NCBI GenBank assembly: GCA_905236495.1
Contig: CAJOPV010000024.1
Location: forward strand, 1-10,132
Direction: 5' to 3'
DNA length: 10,132 nt
Source: an uncultured Christensenellaceae bacterium
Lineage (GTDB): Bacteria; Bacillota; Clostridia; Christensenellales; Aristaeellaceae
Below are positions 7,074 through 10,132 of this stretch, piece by piece. The number at the start of each line of letters is the position of its first letter. Position 1 is the stretch's first letter. The notes under the pieces were generated by a model. It saw nothing but the letters and a program-made list of their open reading frames with translations, did not search any database and was not told where the DNA came from. The position numbers were made by a program, and so were the translations under genes.

Positions 7074-7640
7074 TTAGAACGATTGCTTCTTTTGAATTTC
7101 GGCGATGAGGGCCAGCACGTCGCCGAAGGATTCGTCAAAGTGCTGATCCTGCTCCCGGCTGACGCTGGCGGGAATGATGCGCACGTGGGTCACCGCCCCG
7201 TTCACATCCACTTCCCTGGCGTCGCCCAGCCGCCAGGCCCTGATCTTCTGAGGAAGCAGCAGCCTCCCCTGGGCGTCCGATTCGCAGTCCACGAAGCTGT
7301 ATTTGCTGAATTGATCCACCAGCGGCTGAAGCCTGGCATCCATTTTCAGCAGCCCCAGCATTTCATCCCGCCGGTCCATCCAGGCCCGGATGGGGTACAG
7401 GGCGATGGCCTTGAAATCCGGGGTGGGGCATACGGCGAACCGGCTGCCCAGCGGATCTCTGAAGGAGGCGGGGATGATCATGCGGCCCTTGGCGTCGATG
7501 CCGTGGGTGTAGCTGCCCAGGAACCCCAGGAAGGGCAGGCCGCCGGTATCGTCGGTGGTGTCCGCGGAGCGCTGCTCCGGGGCGGGGGTCACGTTTTCGC
7601 CCGTCAGGTCGCCCTGGGCGGGTTTTTGCTCTTCCGCCAC
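7074..7640 (-). CDS. mraZ: Transcriptional regulator MraZ with an N-terminal extension
   Basis: DNA-binding protein of the double SpoVT-AbrB fold that forms a ring and controls the dcw operon from repeated sites upstream of its own gene. The two half-domains each carry the DxxxR signature: DAKGRMIIP (49-57) within FLGSYTHGIDAKGRMIIPAS, and DAQGRLLLP (122-130). At 188 residues it exceeds the usual 140-150 because about 37 acidic, low-complexity residues precede the fold and a roughly 28-residue tail follows it. The GTG start at 7640 has AAGGTGG 7 nt upstream, and an in-frame TAA at 7653-7655 rules out an earlier start; there is no good start between the extension and the fold, so the extension appears genuinely encoded. 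It is the first gene of the operon. The next gene is ftsL rather than rsmH. Three GTGG boxes between promoter and start suggest autoregulation. Confidence 0.93.
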   Translation of the reverse strand: MAEEQKPAQGDLTGENVTPAPEQRSADTTDDTGGLPFLGFLGSYTHGIDAKGRMIIPASFRDPLGSRFAVCPTPDFKAIALYPIRAWMDRRDEMLGLLKMDARLQPLVDQFSKYSFVDCESDAQGRLLLPQKIRAWRLGDAREVDVNGAVTHVRIIPASVSREQDQHFDESFGDVLALIAEIQKKQSF

Positions 7641-7647
7641 GTTTCCA

Positions 7648-7674
7648 CCACCTTATCTGCCACAAATTCTCCAC
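7648..7674 (-). promoter_or_regulatory. Candidate MraZ operator: three GTGG boxes
   Basis: On the minus strand GTGG occurs at 7674-7671, 7663-7660 and 7651-7648, in AAGTGGAG, TTGTGGCAG and AGGTGGTGG. The starts are 11 and 12 nt apart, about one helical turn. MraZ is known to bind short G-rich direct repeats at such spacing upstream of its own gene. The boxes fall just downstream of the predicted transcription start, and the third overlaps the mraZ ribosome site, so binding could also affect translation initiation. Confidence 0.55.
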
Positions 7675-7692
7675 TTCTGTGAATGCAAAACC

Positions 7693-7722
7693 ATTTTAAG
7701 GCACTTTTTGGCCCTTTGTCAA
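7693..7722 (-). promoter_or_regulatory. Sigma-A-type promoter of the dcw operon
   Basis: A perfect TTGACA (-35, 7722-7717) and TAAAAT (-10, 7698-7693; 5 of 6 match) are separated by 18 nt on the minus strand. Transcription would begin near 7686, leaving about 45 nt of leader before the mraZ GTG. It lies in an AT-rich stretch and is the best promoter candidate in the window. Confidence 0.75.
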
Positions 7723-7820
7723 GGCTTCTTCCAAAGGATGGTTTTCTCTTTGGGAAACAAATTCGACATAATCTATTCTATTTTTCGTCACATTTTGCTT
7801 TTTTGTCCAATTTTACGCAC

Positions 7821-7860
7821 AAAAAATGCGGGAACATCCGTTTGCATTCCCGCAATTTTT
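7821..7860. terminator. Bidirectional intrinsic terminator hairpin
   Basis: Arms 7821-7834 and 7847-7860 pair at 13 of 14 positions, with a GC core TGCGGGAA/TTCCCGCA, a 12-nt loop and A/T tracts on both sides. On the minus strand the hairpin is followed by TTTTTT, on the plus strand by TTTTT. It lies about 100 bp upstream of the mraZ promoter and 170 bp past the terminator of the next operon, so the transcript it ends is not clear; it may insulate mraZ or end a small RNA. Confidence 0.7.
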
Positions 7861-7943
7861 AGCTATTTATACTGTTTTATTTTCCTTTTTTTATGCACAC
7901 CTAACAAAGTTCAGTTTCTTTTTGACCGGCGCGCTTTTGGGAA

Positions 7944-7952
7944 ATTGTAACA
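7944..7952 (-). promoter_or_regulatory. Weak candidate extended -10 promoter
   Basis: TGTTACAAT on the minus strand matches the extended -10 form TGnTATAAT with one mismatch, but the -35 position at 17-nt spacing is GC-rich and does not match. If used, transcription from about 7937 would meet the hairpin at 7860-7821 after roughly 115 nt and could produce a short RNA. Confidence 0.25.
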
Positions 7953-8030
7953 CAAAGTTTATAATCCGGGGCGAATCCGATCCGCGCCGCCCCTTTTCCC
8001 CACTTTCAGGCCCGTTGGAGACCCAAAACG

Positions 8031-8057
8031 AAAAAAAGGCGGCAAAAAACCGCCGTT
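8031..8057 (-). terminator. Terminator of the zinc-protein/phosphoesterase operon
   Basis: On the minus strand a GGCGG/CCGCC stem (8054-8050 with 8042-8038) has a 7-nt loop and is followed by a run of seven T residues. It lies about 55 nt after the phosphoesterase stop codon. The stem is short but GC-only and the T run is good. Confidence 0.7.
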
Positions 8058-8109
8058 TCTGGGCGCCGCCGCCCTTGCGCCGCCCCCGGATGGGGCCCTT
8101 CCCCACCCG

Positions 8110-8796
8110 TCAGGGCAGCCGATACACCTGGAAGTTCAGCCCGTCGCAGGATACGCAGTGATAGCGGATGCCGTGGATTTCCCCCGTCACCGCTCCCCGG
8201 AGGGATGCGCCGTGGAGATGCCCATACACCACATCGTCCGGGCGGTACCGATCCAGCAGCTGAGAAAGCCGGGTTTCCGCGCCGCCCTCCCCCAGGGGCG
8301 GATAGTGGCACATCACCACCAGCCTGTCTCCTCCCAGGGCTTTGGCCTTTTCCAGGCTCATCTCCATCCGCTGCAGCTCCCGGCTGTAGATCTTTTCATC
8401 CTCCGCCGGGCTGCCAGGGCCGGGCAGCGTCCACCCCCGGGTGCCGCAGAATACGGTATCCTCCATTCGCATGGCGTCGTTCTGCACCGCGTACATCCCG
8501 GGCGGCAGCAGCTCCCGAAGCTTCGTGATGCCGCACCACCAGTAATCGTGGTTGCCCCGCAGAAGGATGATCCGCCCCGGCAATTCCCCGATGGCCTTCA
8601 GATCCGCCAGGGCCTCTTCCATTTTCATGGCCCAGCTGATATCCCCCGGGATCAGCACCACGTCCTCCGGGCCCACCTTGCTTTTCCAATCCCTGCGGAT
8701 CTTGTCAAAGTGGCCCTCCCAGTGGGCGCCGAACACGTCCATGGGCTTGCAGTCCCCGCCGGGCAGGTGCAGATCGCCGATCGCATAGACGTTCAC
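8110..8796 (-). CDS. Calcineurin-like metallophosphoesterase
   Basis: Predicted cytoplasmic two-metal phosphohydrolase of the kind grouped as Icc-like predicted phosphohydrolases (COG1768-type, from memory), conserved in Clostridia; the substrate is unknown. In 228 residues it has all the metal-binding blocks: GDLH (7-10), GDISWAM (51-57), GNHDYWW (81-87), a lone His in CHYPP (163-167) and GHLHG (192-196). No signal peptide or membrane segment is seen. The GTG start at 8796 directly abuts the TAA of the upstream zinc-protein gene. There is no clear Shine-Dalgarno sequence, only the GA-rich DNA coding for that protein's acidic tail, so it is probably translated by coupling. It ends before a terminator at 8031-8057. 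The linked expression suggests a joint role with the zinc protein, which is inference. Confidence 0.9.
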   Translation of the reverse strand: MNVYAIGDLHLPGGDCKPMDVFGAHWEGHFDKIRRDWKSKVGPEDVVLIPGDISWAMKMEEALADLKAIGELPGRIILLRGNHDYWWCGITKLRELLPPGMYAVQNDAMRMEDTVFCGTRGWTLPGPGSPAEDEKIYSRELQRMEMSLEKAKALGGDRLVVMCHYPPLGEGGAETRLSQLLDRYRPDDVVYGHLHGASLRGAVTGEIHGIRYHCVSCDGLNFQVYRLP

Positions 8797-9204
8797 TTAT
8801 TCTTCGTCTTCCTCGTCTTCGTCCTCTTCGGCTTCGTCTTCGCCCATTTCCTCCAAGGACAGATCATTTTCGATTTCGTCATATTCCCTTTCGGGGATAT
8901 CCTCGTCGATTTCGGGGATGATCTCATCCATCCCGCTCACCGGGTCGATGCCCAGGTTGGCCTCATCCACGGTGGTGCCTTCCGGCTCGCTTTCGTCCCG
9001 ATTATCTGCCGCCGCGTTCATTTCTTTCAGGCAGAACAGGCACACATCCTTGCCGGGCAGGGCGGGGGCTTCGTTGCAGATGGTGCACAGTTCGATCTCG
9101 TCCTGCTGCTTTTCGCCCTTCATTTCCCGCTTGCATACCTTGCAATAGCCCTCTTCCGGCGCGATGTAATTCAGTTCACACCTGGGGCACTTGATCAGCC
9201 GCAT
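8797..9204 (-). CDS. Small protein with two C4 zinc modules and an acidic tail (unknown function)
   Basis: I do not recognise a named function. The 135-residue protein has two four-cysteine modules of identical spacing: C6-x2-C9-x11-C21-x2-C24 and C40-x2-C43-x11-C55-x2-C58. Each pattern is typical of a zinc ribbon or knuckle that binds one zinc ion. From about residue 66 the chain is acidic and probably disordered, ending in an almost pure Asp/Glu run (from about 122). There is no signal peptide or membrane helix, so it should be cytoplasmic. The ATG at 9204 has GGAGGG 6 nt upstream. Its stop codon abuts the phosphoesterase start, implying coupled expression. The two halves suggest a zinc-fold binding surface plus an acidic tail that could contact basic proteins, bind metal or mimic nucleic acid. 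These roles are inference. Internal duplication of the zinc module is likely. Confidence 0.85.
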   Translation of the reverse strand: MRLIKCPRCELNYIAPEEGYCKVCKREMKGEKQQDEIELCTICNEAPALPGKDVCLFCLKEMNAAADNRDESEPEGTTVDEANLGIDPVSGMDEIIPEIDEDIPEREYDEIENDLSLEEMGEDEAEEDEDEEDEE

Positions 9205-9248
9205 GGCATTCCCTCCGTTTCCGGCTGCCAGGCATTCCCATGGCAGCC
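9205..9248. repeat. Inverted repeat and direct repeats in the divergent intergenic region
   Basis: GGCTGCCA (9223-9230) and TGGCAGCC (9241-9248) form an 8-bp inverted repeat with a 10-nt spacer. In addition GGCATTCCC occurs at 9205-9213 and again at 9231-9239, the second copy in the spacer. The hairpin falls in the leader of the minus-strand zinc-protein gene, 18 nt from its start codon, without a T tract. It could be a regulator site or a leader structure; it does not look like a terminator. Confidence 0.5.
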
Positions 9249-9262
9249 TGCTGGTAAATTCG

Positions 9263-9291
9263 TTGACTGGAAATTTCTAATATATTACGAT
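9263..9291 (+). promoter_or_regulatory. Candidate promoter of the CAP-domain gene
   Basis: TTGACT (9263-9268, 5 of 6) and TACGAT (9286-9291, 4 of 6) are separated by exactly 17 nt on the plus strand in a locally AT-rich stretch, about 45 nt before the start codon at 9336. Confidence 0.5.
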
Positions 9292-9311
9292 TTGATTGCG
9301 GATCTTAACAA
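9282..9311 (-). promoter_or_regulatory. Weak candidate promoter of the zinc-protein operon
   Basis: On the minus strand TTGTTA (9311-9306, 4 of 6) and TAATAT (9287-9282, 4 of 6) are 18 nt apart. Its -10 overlaps the -10 of the plus-strand candidate, so the two promoters would compete for polymerase. Both boxes are imperfect. Confidence 0.3.
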
Positions 9312-9335
9312 TTCCTTAACAAAGGAGGACCTTAC

Positions 9336-10097
9336 ATGAAGCACATGAAGCGAATCGCCTGTATCCTTGCCCTATGCGCCCTGACGCTGGGCTGCTTCCC
9401 CGCCTTGGCGGACGGAGCGCCCGCCTCTCAATTCGACTTCAAGGGCTGGCCCTACCGGCAGAAAACCAACTGCGTATCCGGCACCTGCAGCCTGGGCTGC
9501 GCCCAATGCAGCAGCGACCGGGATTGCCCCGGCTGCTCCCTGTGCCAGGCCGCCCTGTGCACCGCCATCCCAGCGGCGCCCAAGGCCACGCCCCGGCCCG
9601 CAGCGACCCCCGTGCCCATCGTGACCGCGGCGCCCACAAAGGCCCCCGCGCCGGCGCCCACGGCGGCCCCCACGAAGGCCCCTTCAGCAAGCAGGGGTGA
9701 TTATACTACATTATCCGTCACAGCGCAAGAGCAAAAAGCATGGAATTTACTGAACCAGGATCGGCAGAGAAACGCTCTTTCCGCCCTGCCGCTGGATGCG
9801 GAGCTTTGCCGCCTGGCTCGGCTCAAGGCGGAGGATATGCGGGATAACCATTATTTCGCCCACGAATCCCCCACCTACGGCAACGCCGCCGCCATGCTGC
9901 GCTCCTTCGGCTACGCCTTCAGCGGGGTGGGTGAAAACATCGCCCACCACGCCACCGTGGAAAAATCCGAGGCCGCTTTCATGAGCAGTCCGGGCCACCG
10001 GCAGAACATCCTGGGCAGCCAATGGACCAAGGTTGGCATAGGCGTCAGTATCGACCAAAACGGCTTCGTTTATGTAACCCAGCTCTTCGCTCGCTGA
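9336..10097 (+). CDS. Secreted CAP-domain (SCP/PR1, YkwD-like) protein with cysteine cluster
   Basis: Predicted exported protein of 253 residues. A signal peptide covers about 1-25 with a plausible cleavage after ALA; LTLGC at 16-20 is a poor lipobox, so a lipoprotein is less likely. Residues 46-75 hold eight cysteines (46, 51, 55, 58, 64, 67, 70, 75), three pairs being CxxC, which suggests a disulfide-rich or metal-binding knot. A Pro/Ala/Thr linker follows (about 78-118) with AAPTKAP repeated at 98-104 and 110-116. The CAP domain spans about 130-253 with HYFAHESP (172-179), GVGENIAHH (197-205) and SPGHRQNIL (218-226), matching bacterial YkwD-type proteins; His176, Glu200 and His221 are at expected conserved places. 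CAP domains are extracellular and of varied, often unknown activity. AGGAGG 7 nt before the ATG supports the start. It is divergent from the zinc-protein operon. Confidence 0.9.
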   Translation: MKHMKRIACILALCALTLGCFPALADGAPASQFDFKGWPYRQKTNCVSGTCSLGCAQCSSDRDCPGCSLCQAALCTAIPAAPKATPRPAATPVPIVTAAPTKAPAPAPTAAPTKAPSASRGDYTTLSVTAQEQKAWNLLNQDRQRNALSALPLDAELCRLARLKAEDMRDNHYFAHESPTYGNAAAMLRSFGYAFSGVGENIAHHATVEKSEAAFMSSPGHRQNILGSQWTKVGIGVSIDQNGFVYVTQLFAR

Positions 10098-10132
10098 TTT
10101 TTACCGTTTTCTGATCCGCAGGGCGGGAGAAA

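Larger units (their letters stand above)
7723..8030. other. AT-rich non-coding block between mraZ promoter and the phosphoesterase operon
   Basis: About 300 bp without a convincing gene, much richer in A and T than the flanking coding DNA and with many homopolymer runs. It contains one strong hairpin (7821-7860) and an extended -10-like TGTTACAAT on the minus strand (7952-7944) with no recognisable -35. The short open frames here lack ribosome sites and cross terminators. I recognise no riboswitch or known RNA in it. Confidence 0.6.

Noticed and set aside
7049..7138. Upstream extension of ftsL by 30 codons into mraZ
   Set aside because: The internal ATG at 7048 has a near-perfect AAAGGAGG site, and the extension would overlap mraZ by 65 nt with basic, unconserved-looking residues.
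7937..7965. Perfect TATAAT at 7960-7965 on the plus strand as a promoter
   Set aside because: The best -35 at 17-nt spacing is TTGGGA (4 of 6), and nothing on the plus strand downstream looks like a gene; it could be chance in AT-rich DNA.
7891..8106. Minus-strand 71-codon frame just after the phosphoesterase
   Set aside because: It spans the operon terminator at 8031-8057 and has low-complexity basic content without a supported start.
7826..8161. Plus-strand 111-codon frame in the AT-rich intergenic block
   Set aside because: It begins inside the terminator hairpin, runs through a second terminator and into the phosphoesterase gene, and lacks a ribosome site.
8158..9339. Plus-strand open frame of 393 codons antisense to the phosphoesterase and zinc protein
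   Set aside because: It mirrors two genes with clear motifs on the other strand and reads over the divergent promoter region; its protein has no recognisable fold.
9381..9395. Lipobox-like LTLGC in the CAP protein
   Set aside because: The -3 and -2 positions do not fit the usual lipobox and a standard ALA cleavage site follows five residues later, so a signal peptidase I substrate is more likely.
9597..9690. Repetitive GC-rich stretch in the CAP gene as a repeat array
   Set aside because: It is explained by the Pro/Ala/Thr linker with two AAPTKAP copies; there are no regular spacers as in a CRISPR array.

Overview
The window reads as a Bacillota (most likely Clostridia) chromosome of fairly high GC content. 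The evidence is the order of the division and cell-wall (dcw) genes, strong AGGAGG-type ribosome sites, TTGACA/TATAAT-like promoters, a MurE with the DNPR signature of a meso-diaminopimelate adder, and a class B penicillin-binding protein of SpoVD type with PASTA domains. The genus cannot be named from the sequence alone.

Layout: positions 1-7640 hold a minus-strand dcw operon, transcribed right to left as mraZ, ftsL-like, spoVD/pbp2-like, murE, mraY, murD, ftsW/spoVE (cut by the window edge). Gaps are short or overlapping (murE overlaps the PBP stop by 4 nt), so this is a co-transcribed unit making lipid II (MurE, MraY, MurD) and the septal machinery that uses it (FtsL, PBP, FtsW/SpoVE). rsmH/mraW, normally between mraZ and ftsL, is absent, as is murF between murE and mraY. 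A strong intrinsic terminator sits between murD and ftsW, flanked by 9-bp direct repeats.

Positions 7641-8109 are an AT-rich non-coding block. It holds a good promoter for mraZ, three GTGG boxes at about helical-turn spacing that look like a MraZ autoregulatory operator, a long bidirectional terminator hairpin with no obvious upstream gene (possible small RNA), and the terminator of the next operon.

Positions 8110-9204 are a two-gene minus-strand operon: a small protein with two identically spaced four-cysteine zinc modules and a long acidic tail, then a calcineurin-like metallophosphoesterase whose start codon abuts the upstream stop. Divergent to it, 9336-10097 on the plus strand encodes a secreted protein with a cysteine cluster, a Pro/Ala/Thr linker and a C-terminal CAP (SCP/PR1, YkwD-like) domain. 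The shared intergenic region has candidate overlapping divergent promoters and an 8-bp inverted repeat.

Most of the window is conserved core biology. The least explained parts are the zinc/acidic protein paired with the phosphoesterase, the modified dcw arrangement, and the mraZ upstream region. I see no CRISPR array, tRNA, rRNA, transposase or phage gene.
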